From LMUY01 sp965276785 (GTDB taxonomy: Bacteria > Pseudomonadota > Alphaproteobacteria > Acetobacterales > Acetobacteraceae), in NCBI GenBank assembly GCA_965276785.1, contig OZ255629.1, positions 1,860,001 through 1,924,000 on the forward strand: a stretch of DNA of 64,000 nucleotides, given 5' to 3'. The translations under genes and the position numbers were made by a program. The notes beneath the pieces are model-generated. The model was not told the origin of the DNA, did not search any database, and saw only the letters and a list, made by a program, of their open reading frames with translations. Below, piece by piece: positions 8,375 to 17,085 of the stretch (positions within the stretch are counted from its first letter, which is position 1; each line of letters starts with the position of its first letter).

Positions 8375-9298
8375 TTAACGGTTGACGGGTTGGAAGCTGG
8401 CTTTGCTGGCGGCCAGCGGGCTGACCGGGTCGCCATTTACGGGGCTGCCGGTGATGCCAATAGGGAGTTCACCGGCGGCGGTCAGCTTGACGGCGCCCGC
8501 CGGCCGTGGCGCGTCCGGCGCTTCGGAAAAGTCAGCCGGCCCGGCATAGCGCGGCTTCAGCAAAGTCACCTGCGTCCGCGCGGCCGGCGGCGCCGACCCG
8601 CCCAACGCCATGAAACTGCGGTTGACCGGCTGGCGCGAAATGGCCGCGAGATTCGCCGCCTCGCTCGGCGAGATCACGAATTCGACCCGCCGGTTCTCCG
8701 CCCGGCCGCCAGCGGTGGCGTTCGGCGCGATCGGCTGGCCGTCGCCGATCGCCACCGCGGTGAGTTGCGCCGGGTTCACCCCGTCGCTGACCAGCGCCTG
8801 CACCACGGCTTGCGCCCGCGCTTGCGACACCGCCATGTTCGCGCCGAAGCTGCCAGTGGCATCGGTATGCCCCAACACGGTCACCCGTACGTCCGGCACG
8901 TCCCGCTGCATGTTTTGCGCCACCGCATGCAGCACCTGGCTTGCCGCCGCACTCGGACTGGCGCCGCCGGGGGCAAAGAAACCGCGCTCGGCAAAGGTGA
9001 CGCGGATCACGGGGATCGGCCGCTCAAACCCAGCCGCCGGATCCGGCGGCAGCACGAATTGCTGGATTTGCGGCGGGGTCACGCCTTGCATCTGCGACAG
9101 GCGATCCAGCCGCCGCACCCGGTCGGCGAGTTCCTGGTCCATCATCTGGTCCGCCGTGCGCAGGGTCTGCCCCGGAGCATAACCGGCGCTCTGCCACTGG
9201 GTTTGCACGCAGCCGGCTAGCAGAGGCGCACAGGCCGCGGCGGCAAGCAGCGCGCGGGCCGGGACCTTACGACTTTCTGACGCATTTCCGGTCAACAC
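8375..9298 (-). CDS. OmpA-domain lipoprotein
   Basis: An outer-membrane lipoprotein (signal ALLAAAACAPLLAGC) with an OmpA/MotB peptidoglycan-anchoring domain at about residues 130-212. The key pattern is present: VTVLGHTDATGSFGANMAVSQARAQAV, an AIGDGQPIAP stretch, and GGRAENRRVEFVI. After the domain a ~95-residue proline- and alanine-rich tail is unassigned. It is the first gene of the minus-strand envelope cluster and likely links the outer membrane to peptidoglycan. The start is GTG at 9298; a TTG three bases downstream is an alternative. Confidence 0.82.
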   Translation of the reverse strand: MLTGNASESRKVPARALLAAAACAPLLAGCVQTQWQSAGYAPGQTLRTADQMMDQELADRVRRLDRLSQMQGVTPPQIQQFVLPPDPAAGFERPIPVIRVTFAERGFFAPGGASPSAAASQVLHAVAQNMQRDVPDVRVTVLGHTDATGSFGANMAVSQARAQAVVQALVSDGVNPAQLTAVAIGDGQPIAPNATAGGRAENRRVEFVISPSEAANLAAISRQPVNRSFMALGGSAPPAARTQVTLLKPRYAGPADFSEAPDAPRPAGAVKLTAAGELPIGITGSPVNGDPVSPLAASKASFQPVNR

Positions 9299-9421
9299 CT
9301 GCCTTACTCCGCTTTCATACCGCTACCGGATCGGACCGAGCGCGTTACTATTGTATGTGCGCGCCGTCGTCCAGCAGGAAAACGCGGTTGCGCTTCCCCT
9401 CTGGCCGCTTAGGCTCGGCGC

Positions 9422-11251
9422 ATGACGCCAAGCGTGCTCGCCATCGACCTGGGAAAGACCGCCTGCCGCGCGGCGCTGTGGCTGGCAGACGAGCGGCGGG
9501 ATGCGGCCGGCCCAGGCGCGCCGGGCCTGGCGCGCCTGGGCGGCGAGTTCGCAGCCGAAGCGGCCATCCTCGCCGTCGTCACACCCCTGCTGTCCGCGGC
9601 CCGGCTCACGCAGGTGGCGGCCGTGGGCGTCGCGGCAGCCGGCGCGCTGGCGAACCCGGACGCGGCCCGCAGCCTCGCTGAACGGCTGTGCGAAAGCCTG
9701 CCCGCCGCCACGGCCGCGGTGGCCAGCGATGCGGTGGTGGCCCATCTCGGCGCATTCGGCGGCGGCCCCGGCGTGGTGCTCGCGGTCGGCACCGGCGCGG
9801 TGGCTATCGCGCTGACGGAGGACGGCGCGCTGCGTCAGGTGGACGGCGCCGGGCCCTGGCTGGGCGATGCCGGCGGCGGCGCCTGGCTCGGCCTGCGCGG
9901 CTTGCGGGCGGCGCTGGCGGGCTGGGAAGGCCGCGGCCCCGCCACCGCACTGACCGCGGCGGCCGAGGCCGGCTTCGGCGCCTTGCGCGACCTCGGCAGC
10001 GTGCTGGAACGCAGCGCCAACGCCCCCGCCCTCGCCGCCAGCTTCGTGCCCGCCCTCGTCCGCCAAGCCGAGGCCGGCGATGCGGTGGCCCGCGCCTTGC
10101 TGTCCCAAGCCGCCGCCGCCCTTGCTGCCACCGCTCGCAGCGCCGCCGCGGGGCAGACGCAGCCCCTCGCCCTGACCGGCGGCTTGGCCGCCACCCTCGC
10201 CGCGCCGTTGCAAGCGGCCTTCCTGAACACCCCCTTAGCGCCGGTCGAGCCCCAGGGCACGCCCTTGGACGGCGCCCGCCTGCTCGCGACCCGGCGGAAT
10301 GGGCCGCATGAGCGCCACACCCATCGTGCCGAACGCCACGCCGCCGACCGGCTGGACGGCCTCGCCACCGAGGCGGTGCGCCCCGGCCTGGACACGCTGG
10401 ACCGGCAATCCCCCGCCGCCATCGTGAGCCTCCTGCTCGAGTCCGAGCGGGCTGCTTCGCATGCCATGGCACAGGCCGAACCGGCGCTGGCCGCGGCGGC
10501 CGCGGCGGTGGCGGCCCGGCTGCTGGTCGGGGGCAGGCTGTTCTACCTCGGCGCCGGAACCCCGGGCCGGCTGGCCGTGCTCGACGCGGCCGAGTTAGGC
10601 CCCACCTATAGCGCCCCGCCAGGCCTGGTGGTGCCGCTGCTGGCGGGTGGCCCGGCCGCCATGCTGCAAGCAGCCGAAGGCGCCGAGGACGACCCGCACG
10701 CCGCCGCCGCGGCCCTCGACCGCCACGGCCTCTCCGCCAGCGACGCCGTGGTCGGCATCACCGCGTCCGGCCGCACGCCCTATGTGGTCGCCGGCTTGCA
10801 GCATGCCGGCGCGCGCGGCGCCCTCACGGTGGCCATCGTGAACAACGCCGCCAGCCCCGCCGCAGCAGCGGCCCAGCTCGCGGTGACCATCCTCACCGGC
10901 CCCGAGGTGGTCGCCGGCAGCACCCGCATGGCCGCCGGCACCACCCAAAAGATAGCGCTGAACGCACTCAGCACGGCGGCGATGATCGCCTTAGGCAAGA
11001 CCTACGGCGCCCGCATGGTCGACCTCCGCGCCACCAACGCCAAGCTGCGCCGCCGCGCCCTGCGCATCGTCTGCGAGCTGACCGGTGCTGCCGCCCCGGC
11101 GGCCGAGGCGGCCCTGGCAGAGGCAGGCGGCCGGGTCAAACCCGCCCTCGTGGCGCTGCTGGCGGGCGTCGGGGTGAGCGAGGCCGAGCGCCGCCTGCTG
11201 CAGGCCGGCGGCCGGGTGCGCGAGGCGATCGATCCAGAGCAAGCCCCGTGA
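9422..11251 (+). CDS. murQ: Fusion of BadF-type amino-sugar kinase with N-acetylmuramic acid 6-phosphate etherase
   Basis: A two-domain enzyme for peptidoglycan recycling. Residues 1-~285 form a BadF/BadG-type sugar kinase: phosphate-1 loop IDLGKTACRAALW, phosphate-2 loop GVVLAVGTGAVAIAL, adenosine motif LALTGGLAATL. Relatives phosphorylate GlcNAc or MurNAc. Residues ~300-605 form MurQ, which removes lactate from MurNAc-6-phosphate: GAGTPGRLAVLDAAELGPT carries one catalytic Glu, EGAEDD the second, and GSTRMAAGTTQKIALNALS is the classic MurQ signature. MurQ is normally a separate ~300-residue protein. The stop overlaps the symporter start, and anmK follows, so the operon handles anhydro-MurNAc or GlcNAc/MurNAc. 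Confidence 0.9.
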   Translation: MTPSVLAIDLGKTACRAALWLADERRDAAGPGAPGLARLGGEFAAEAAILAVVTPLLSAARLTQVAAVGVAAAGALANPDAARSLAERLCESLPAATAAVASDAVVAHLGAFGGGPGVVLAVGTGAVAIALTEDGALRQVDGAGPWLGDAGGGAWLGLRGLRAALAGWEGRGPATALTAAAEAGFGALRDLGSVLERSANAPALAASFVPALVRQAEAGDAVARALLSQAAAALAATARSAAAGQTQPLALTGGLAATLAAPLQAAFLNTPLAPVEPQGTPLDGARLLATRRNGPHERHTHRAERHAADRLDGLATEAVRPGLDTLDRQSPAAIVSLLLESERAASHAMAQAEPALAAAAAAVAARLLVGGRLFYLGAGTPGRLAVLDAAELGPTYSAPPGLVVPLLAGGPAAMLQAAEGAEDDPHAAAAALDRHGLSASDAVVGITASGRTPYVVAGLQHAGARGALTVAIVNNAASPAAAAAQLAVTILTGPEVVAGSTRMAAGTTQKIALNALSTAAMIALGKTYGARMVDLRATNAKLRRRALRIVCELTGAAAPAAEAALAEAGGRVKPALVALLAGVGVSEAERRLLQAGGRVREAIDPEQAP

Positions 11252-12717
11252 CGCACGCAATCGACCTCGCCGTCATCGCCGCCTACCTGGTCCTCAGCGC
11301 CTGGCTTGGCCTGCGCCTGTCCGGACGGCAGGGCGGCGCCTCCGCCTACTTCATCGGCGAGCGCGACATCCCATGGTGGGCCGTCTGCTTCTCCATCGTC
11401 GCCACCGAAACCAGCACGCTCACCGTGATCTCCGTGCCCGGCGTGGCCTATGGCGGCGCGTTCGGCTTCATCGAGCTGGCAATCGGCTACCTGGTGGGGC
11501 GCAGCCTGGTCGCGGCCGTCCTGCTGCCGCTGTATATGCGCGGCGGCTTCGTCAGTGCGTATCAATACCTGGGCGAACGCTTCGGCGGCGGCCTGCAGGC
11601 TCTCGCCTCGGTCACCTTCCTCATCACCCGCCTTCTGGCCGAGGGCGTGCGCCTGTTCGCCTCCGCCATCCCCATCAAGCTGCTCATGGACGCAATCGGC
11701 GCCCCCACCAGCTACACCGCCATCATCGTGGCACTCTCCGCCGTCACAGTGCTGTACACCTGCGCCGGCGGCATCCGCGCCGTGATCTGGACCGACGCGC
11801 TGCAAATGGCGGTCTATGTCGGCGGCGCCGCGCTCTGCGTCATCGTGCTGCTGAACGAGACCGGCTGGTCCGCCTTCGGAATCGCCTACGCCGCCGGCAA
11901 GTTCACCGTCATCGACACCGCGGCCCCGCTCTGGACTAGCCCGTTCAACTGGGTGGCGGCCATCGTCGGCGGCGCCATCTTCGGCATGGCCTCCCACGGC
12001 ACCGACCAGCTCCTGGTGCAGCGCGTGCTGGCCTGCCGCAGCCTGGCCGACGGCCGCCGCGCCATGGTCGGCAGCGGCGTGCTGGTGATGGCGCAATTCG
12101 CCCTGTTCTCGCTGGTCGGCGCCCTGCTCTGGGTGCATCTCGGCGGCAAGACGCCGGCGCAACTGGGCATGGCCTCGTCCGACGAACTGTTCCCCCGCTT
12201 CATCCTCGCCGAATTGCCGCCGGGCCTGTCGGGGCTGCTGATCGCCGGCATCCTGGCCGCCACCATGGGGTCGCTGTCGGCGGCGCTGAACGCCATGTCG
12301 AACTCCACCGTGGCCGATCTCTGGCGCAGCCTCGGCCGCACGCGCAACGACGCCGCGATGCTGCTGGCCTCGCGCATCCTCACCGTGGTTTGGGCGGTGG
12401 TGATGGCCGGGTTCGCCTGCCTGTTCACCAGCACCAAGAGCCAGGTGGTGCTGCTCGGCCTCGGCATCGCGAGCTACACTTACGGCGCCCTGCTCGGTGC
12501 CTTCCTGCTCGGCCTGCTGGTCCGCCGCGCCGGCCAGCGCGACGCCGTCCCCGCGTTCATCGCCACCATCGCGGTGATGAGCGTCGTCGTCCACGGCACC
12601 AAGCTGGCCTTCGTCTGGTACGTCCCGCTGGGCACGGCCGTCACCCTCCTGGTGGGCGGGCTGTGCTGCCTCGCCCGCCCCAGCCCGGCCGGGCGCACAC
12701 ACTGGGCGGAGCGCTGA
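11248..12717 (+). CDS. Sodium:solute symporter (SSS family)
   Basis: A 489-residue inner-membrane transporter with about 13 hydrophobic segments. SSS signatures include the N-terminal YFIGERDIPWWAVCFSIVATETS, GVAYGGAFGFIELAIGYLVG, and VLYTCAGGIRAVIWTDALQM, which matches the conserved GG(I/L)xAVxWTD(A/V)xQ region. It starts with GTG overlapping the stop of the kinase-MurQ gene, and anmK starts two bases after its stop. This context suggests it imports a sugar from cell-wall turnover, such as anhydro-MurNAc or MurNAc, in place of AmpG. The substrate is inferred only from the operon. Confidence 0.88.
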   Translation: MTHAIDLAVIAAYLVLSAWLGLRLSGRQGGASAYFIGERDIPWWAVCFSIVATETSTLTVISVPGVAYGGAFGFIELAIGYLVGRSLVAAVLLPLYMRGGFVSAYQYLGERFGGGLQALASVTFLITRLLAEGVRLFASAIPIKLLMDAIGAPTSYTAIIVALSAVTVLYTCAGGIRAVIWTDALQMAVYVGGAALCVIVLLNETGWSAFGIAYAAGKFTVIDTAAPLWTSPFNWVAAIVGGAIFGMASHGTDQLLVQRVLACRSLADGRRAMVGSGVLVMAQFALFSLVGALLWVHLGGKTPAQLGMASSDELFPRFILAELPPGLSGLLIAGILAATMGSLSAALNAMSNSTVADLWRSLGRTRNDAAMLLASRILTVVWAVVMAGFACLFTSTKSQVVLLGLGIASYTYGALLGAFLLGLLVRRAGQRDAVPAFIATIAVMSVVVHGTKLAFVWYVPLGTAVTLLVGGLCCLARPSPAGRTHWAER

Positions 12718-12718
12718 C

Positions 12719-13849
12719 ATGCCCCCTTGGTCGCTCGGCTTGATGACCGGCACGGTGCTGGACGGCAACATCGATATCGCCCTGCTGCGCACCGACGGCG
12801 AGACGGTGCAGGAGTTCGGCCCCTGGACCCTCGCCCCCACCCCGCCACAACTCACCCCCCTTCTGGAACGCGCCATGGCCGCCGCGCGGACGTGGCAGTT
12901 CAGCGGCCCCGAACCGCCGGTGTTTGCCGCGGCGGAAGACGCCCTCACCCGCGCCCAGAGTGCCGCCGTGACGCAGTTCCTCGCCCAATGCGCCATCCCC
13001 CCGCACGACGTGGCGGTGATCGGCTTCCACGGCCAGACCGTGTTGCATCGCGCGCCGCAACCCGGCCGCCGCGGCGACACCCGCCAACTCGGCGACGGCG
13101 CGCTGATGGCCCAACTCACCGGCATAAACGTCGTATACGATTTCCGCACCGCCGACGTGCAGGCTGGCGGCCAAGGCGCGCCGCTGGCCGCGGTCTACCA
13201 TGCCGCCCTGCTCAAGCCGGCCCCCTCCACCACCGCGGTGCTGAACCTGGGCGGCGTCGCCAACCTCACCTGGTGCGGCCCGGCTGGCGAGTTGGCCGCG
13301 TTCGACACCGGCCCGGCCAACGCGCCGCTGAACGACTGGGTGCGCCGCGCCACTGGCGCCGTCATGGACCGAGACGGCGCCCTTGCCCGCAGCGGCCAGG
13401 TGGACGAGGCCCGGCTTGCCCATTGGCTGGAACACCCGTATTTCGCCGCGCCCTACCCCAAATCGCTCGACCGGTTCGACTTCCCCGCGAGCCTAGCGGC
13501 CGGGTTGAGCCCGGCAGACGGCGCCGCGACGCTCACCGCCTTCGTGGCCGCAGCGGTCGGCCGTGCGCTCGACCTGCTGCCGCACCGCCCAACCCAGCTG
13601 GTGGCCTGTGGCGGCGGCCGGCGCAACCCGGCGCTGATGCAGGCGCTGGCCCAGCGAAGCGGCGTGGAGCCGGTCGCGGCAGAGGCACTGGGCTGGCGCG
13701 GCGACGCCATCGAGGCGGAGTGTTTCGCCTTTCTCGCCATGCGCACGCGGCGGGGCTTGCCCAGCAGCTTTCCCACCACCACTGGAGCGGCCTGCCCCAT
13801 CATCGCCGGGCGCATCGCCGGGGCGGACGAACGGACGATTCTGTTATGA
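12719..13849 (+). CDS. anmK: Anhydro-N-acetylmuramic acid kinase
   Basis: Opens and phosphorylates 1,6-anhydro-MurNAc to MurNAc-6-phosphate, the substrate of MurQ encoded two genes upstream. At 376 residues it has the expected size. Motifs: the N-terminal LGLMTGTVLDGNIDIAL phosphate loop (usually GLMSGTSxDGxD), IGFHGQTVLHR, VVYDFRTADVQAGGQGAPL, NLGGVANLT, FDTGPANAPLNDW, and LVACGGGRRNPALM. Position and overlap make it the third gene of the recycling operon. The first loop reads MTGTVLDGN instead of MSGTSLDG, a mild variation. Confidence 0.93.
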   Translation: MPPWSLGLMTGTVLDGNIDIALLRTDGETVQEFGPWTLAPTPPQLTPLLERAMAAARTWQFSGPEPPVFAAAEDALTRAQSAAVTQFLAQCAIPPHDVAVIGFHGQTVLHRAPQPGRRGDTRQLGDGALMAQLTGINVVYDFRTADVQAGGQGAPLAAVYHAALLKPAPSTTAVLNLGGVANLTWCGPAGELAAFDTGPANAPLNDWVRRATGAVMDRDGALARSGQVDEARLAHWLEHPYFAAPYPKSLDRFDFPASLAAGLSPADGAATLTAFVAAAVGRALDLLPHRPTQLVACGGGRRNPALMQALAQRSGVEPVAAEALGWRGDAIEAECFAFLAMRTRRGLPSSFPTTTGAACPIIAGRIAGADERTILL

Positions 13850-14281
13850 CATCGGCTCGCCCTTAGCTCTAAGCTTGGCACTGAGGTGAGTGGCTTGGAA
13901 CCCTTGCGGGTATTTGAGCCCGACACCCAACAGCCGATCAAAGCCGATATGCGCCGCCCAGATCAGGCCGGCCAGCCACAGCGCGGAGAGTCCCAGCGCA
14001 ACGCCCGCCAACGCCAAGCAAGCGGGCGTAAGGTAGGTATGGCCGATATTGTAGACCGCCGCCCCAATCCGGCGGTTGGCAACATAGCCGAGCATCGTCA
14101 CATCGGGCACAACAAAGCCCAGCGCGAACACCCACCAGCTTGCTCCCGTGGCACGATACGCCAGGCAGGACAGCGCGAGCACGGCCCCGCCCTCCAATCT
14201 CAGGATCAGGTTAATCGGTCCGGTGAGCACGGGGCTGGCGCTGGACGGCACAGGAGCTTCGGTGTTGACGGCAATAGACAC
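13844..14281 (-). CDS. DUF4260 family membrane protein
   Basis: 145 residues with about four hydrophobic helices. It matches DUF4260 through LRLEGGAVLALSCLAYRATG, SWWVFALGFVVPDVTMLGY, YNIGHTYLTPACLAL and IWAAHIGFDRLLGVGLKYPQ, the most conserved blocks of the family. Function unknown. Its end overlaps the end of anmK by six bases on the opposite strand, and it is divergent from the LysR gene at 14.4 kb, which may control it. Confidence 0.85.
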   Translation of the reverse strand: MSIAVNTEAPVPSSASPVLTGPINLILRLEGGAVLALSCLAYRATGASWWVFALGFVVPDVTMLGYVANRRIGAAVYNIGHTYLTPACLALAGVALGLSALWLAGLIWAAHIGFDRLLGVGLKYPQGFQATHLSAKLRAKGEPMS

Positions 14282-14468
14282 GGCCTATCTCCCACGGCCG
14301 ACTCGCCTGCGATCGTCCTGACTGGAACAGTCAGCACGGGAATCGCCAGGCCAGAGAGGGCCAGAGCTGGATGGACCTGACACATTCAGGGCGATCCACA
14401 TCTCACCGTGGCACTGAGCGTAGATGAACAGAATTGACCAAAACCGTTCATTGTCTGTACGGAAACCG

Positions 14469-15368
14469 ATGAGCGTACACCGCCTGGAGTGGGAGCTTTG
14501 CCGCTCTCTCCTCGCCATCTTGCGCGAAGGCAGCCTCTCGGGCGCCGCCCACGCCCTCGGCGTCGCCCACCCGACGATGCGGCGCCATCTTGAAAAACTG
14601 GAGCAGGCAGTCGGCGCCAAGCTGTTCGTGCGCTCCCCCTCCGGCCTCGCCCCAACAGAACGCGCCCTGGAGCTGCGCGCGCCAGCCGAAACCATGGAGG
14701 CCGCATTCGAGCACTTAGTCCGCACCGCTTCGGCGGAGGCGGACGCGCTGAAAGGCACCGTGCGGATCACCGCCAGCGAAGTGATCGGGGCGGAGGTGCT
14801 GCCGGCGATCCTCGCCGGACTGAAAGCCGAGCACCCCGGCCTCGTCTTCGAACTCCATCTCACCGATCATGTCGAAGACATGCTCCGGCGCGACGCCGAC
14901 ATCGCCGTTCGCATGACGCGGCCCGTCCAGTCCGACCTTCTGGTCCGCAAGGTCGCGGTCGTCCAAGTCGGATTCTATGCCCACCGCCAATGGCTGGCGG
15001 CGCACGCCGCCCCGGCCGACCTACCAGGGCTGGTCGCGAGCAACGCACTGATCGGCGACGACCGGGGATTGCTGCTGCTCAGGGGATTGGCGGCGGCTGG
15101 CGTGGCGGCCAGCCGCGGCGACTTCACCTTTCGCTCCGACAGCAGCCTTGCCCAGCTCGCCGCATTGCGGGCCGGAATCGGCATCGGTGCATGTCATCTC
15201 CCGCTCGCCGCACGCGATCCCGCCCTGCGCCGGATCATACCCGGCTTCTGCCACGAACGAGAGCTATGGCTCGTCAGCCATCCCCATCAACGCCGCGCCG
15301 CGAGGTTTGCTATCACCTTGGCGGGTCTTGCGCGCGGGCTCGCCGCGTACGGGGAGCGGCCAAGCTAA
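14469..15368 (+). CDS. LysR-family transcriptional regulator
   Basis: N-terminal winged helix-turn-helix typical of LysR proteins (LLAILREGSLSGAAHALGVAHPTMRRHLEKLEQAVGAKLFVRSPSGLAPT), followed by the periplasmic-binding-like sensor domain starting near LKGTVRITASEVIGAEVLP. An ATG at 14424 is also open, but MSVHRLEWELCRSLLAIL at 14469 fits the family start better. It is divergent from the DUF4260 gene, its likely target by position. The effector is unknown. Confidence 0.85.
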   Translation: MSVHRLEWELCRSLLAILREGSLSGAAHALGVAHPTMRRHLEKLEQAVGAKLFVRSPSGLAPTERALELRAPAETMEAAFEHLVRTASAEADALKGTVRITASEVIGAEVLPAILAGLKAEHPGLVFELHLTDHVEDMLRRDADIAVRMTRPVQSDLLVRKVAVVQVGFYAHRQWLAAHAAPADLPGLVASNALIGDDRGLLLLRGLAAAGVAASRGDFTFRSDSSLAQLAALRAGIGIGACHLPLAARDPALRRIIPGFCHERELWLVSHPHQRRAARFAITLAGLARGLAAYGERPS

Positions 15369-15404
15369 CCCAGCGCAATCGACGCCAAATTCACCCGCAG
15401 GTTG

Positions 15405-16133
15405 TCAGGCCGCCGCGGCCAATCCCATCGCCGCCAACCCATCCTCAATCGCGGCGGACGTGCGCTCGGGCTGCGCATAAATGACATCGTGAAATGCATC
15501 CAGCTCGCCGACGGTCCAGTCGGCGCGCCCGCGCAGGCCGGACGCAATGGCGTGGAACGGGCTATTTTCGTAAGCCGTGCACAAAACATAGTGGCGGCGG
15601 GGCCACGTCGGTTCGGCGCGCACGCTGACCCAACGCTGCCGCAGGGTTTCGATGGATTGCGGCGTATACGGCGCATACCCGAGCACGCCAGCACCAGGAG
15701 GCGTGCGCGGCGAGGCGGGAGCGGGCACCGACCGGCCGCCGTCGTGCCGCTGCGCGCTCGCCCGCTGCCACTCGATGGTGGCTGCCGGAGCGAGGTCCCA
15801 CAGCGACTGCCCGTTGCTGGGCAGGAACGCATCGAAGTAGATCATCCCGGCAACGCGGCCCGGCGAGCGGTCGGCCGCACCGGTAATGACCATGCCGCCG
15901 TAGGAATGGCCTACGAGAACGACATCGCTCAGATCATAGAACGTGAGCAGGCCCGCGATCTCGCCGATATGGGACGACAGCGAAACCAGCTCAGGCGGAA
16001 TATGGGCAAGCTCAGCCACACCGGTCAACGTGGGTGCATAGACCTCATGCCCACTCGCCCGCAGCTGGCGGGCAGCATCGCGCCAGCACCAGCCGCCGCC
16101 CCATCCCCCATGAACCAAAACCAAAATCGCCAT
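15405..16133 (-). CDS. Alpha/beta-hydrolase fold esterase
   Basis: 242 residues starting at ATG 16133; the frame upstream is open much further but belongs to a shadow of the next gene. The oxyanion motif LVHGGWGGGWCW is at residues 5-16. The nucleophile elbow GHSYGGMV follows (Ser near residue 78), and the probable catalytic histidine is in LDAFHDVIYAQPE near the C-terminus. This matches the EstC/salicylate-esterase-like branch of alpha/beta hydrolases. It lies 47 bases downstream of an SDR gene on the same strand and may be co-transcribed with it. Substrate unknown. Confidence 0.8.
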   Translation of the reverse strand: MAILVLVHGGWGGGWCWRDAARQLRASGHEVYAPTLTGVAELAHIPPELVSLSSHIGEIAGLLTFYDLSDVVLVGHSYGGMVITGAADRSPGRVAGMIYFDAFLPSNGQSLWDLAPAATIEWQRASAQRHDGGRSVPAPASPRTPPGAGVLGYAPYTPQSIETLRQRWVSVRAEPTWPRRHYVLCTAYENSPFHAIASGLRGRADWTVGELDAFHDVIYAQPERTSAAIEDGLAAMGLAAAA

Positions 16134-16180
16134 CCGGACCAACTCCCCCACCGGCACGCCGAAGCCGCTGACGAACCGCG

Positions 16181-16978
16181 CTACACCGTCGCGACTGAGC
16201 CAGAATCCACCCGCAGGTTCACTCCATTGATGAAGCTGGCCTGTTGGGACACCAGGAACGCGATGGCGGCCGCGACCTCCTCCGCCTCGCCGCGCCGGCG
16301 CAGCGCCATGGTGGGGCGCTCCTCCGCCAAAAAGCTGCCCACCGCCTCGTCGAACCCGGTGCCCTGTTGCTTGGCCCGGCTCTGCATCATCGCATCCGTC
16401 ATCGGCGTCGCAACGAAGGCCGGGGACACGGCATTCACCAGCACGCCGCTCTCGCCATAGGCCTTCGACAACCCCTTGGACAAGTTCAGGATCCCCGCCT
16501 TGGCCGCGCAATAGGGCAGTTCGTCCACATAGGGCTGCTCCGCGTCCTCCGAGCCGATCAGCACCACCCGGCCCCATTTGCCCGACACCATGGCGGGAAT
16601 GAACGCCCGGCACACCCGCACCGCCGCCATCAGGTTCACCTGCAACACCGCCATCCAGTCGTCGTCCGACAAGGTGTGGAACGGCCCGGTCGCACCGGTG
16701 ATGCCGGCGGCGTGCACCAGGATCTCCGCCGGCCCGAACGAGCCGGTGACTTTCTGCTGCAACCGGTCCACCTCGCCCGGCTGGGTGAGGTCGGCGGCGA
16801 CGGTCACCACCTCGCCCAACGCCATCAGCTCGGTCGCGGCGTGTTCGAGTTGCGCCGGGTCGCGGTCGGACAGCGCCACGCGGGCGCCCTCCCGCAGCAG
16901 CGTGGCCGCGGTTGCCAAGCCGATGCCGCTGTCGCCGCCGGTGATCACAGCGATACGCCCAGTGATGCCCAAATCCAT
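16181..16978 (-). CDS. Short-chain dehydrogenase/reductase
   Basis: 265-residue classical SDR: cofactor loop TGGDSGIG (residues ~13-20), HAAG for the NNAG motif, a catalytic Ser in VLIGSEDAEQPY, and YCAAK for YxxxK. The C-terminal region has VNAVSPAFVATPMTD and a GVNLRVDSGSVATV ending. Probably a cytosolic NAD(P)-dependent oxidoreductase of an alcohol or keto acid/ester; the specific substrate cannot be told. It stands upstream of the esterase gene on the same strand. Confidence 0.85.
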   Translation of the reverse strand: MDLGITGRIAVITGGDSGIGLATAATLLREGARVALSDRDPAQLEHAATELMALGEVVTVAADLTQPGEVDRLQQKVTGSFGPAEILVHAAGITGATGPFHTLSDDDWMAVLQVNLMAAVRVCRAFIPAMVSGKWGRVVLIGSEDAEQPYVDELPYCAAKAGILNLSKGLSKAYGESGVLVNAVSPAFVATPMTDAMMQSRAKQQGTGFDEAVGSFLAEERPTMALRRRGEAEEVAAAIAFLVSQQASFINGVNLRVDSGSVATV

Positions 16979-17085
16979 CCCGCTTCTCCTTCACGCGCCA
17001 AGTATTCCCCAGCGCTTGGCACCCGCCAGGGTTTCGCCGGCCTCCCGCTTCGGGCACTATGTCACGGCAAATCCTTGGAACGCCG

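Noticed and set aside
11002..13149. A 715-codon minus-strand open frame
   Set aside because: It is antisense to murQ, the symporter and anmK; composition is typical of a mirror frame.
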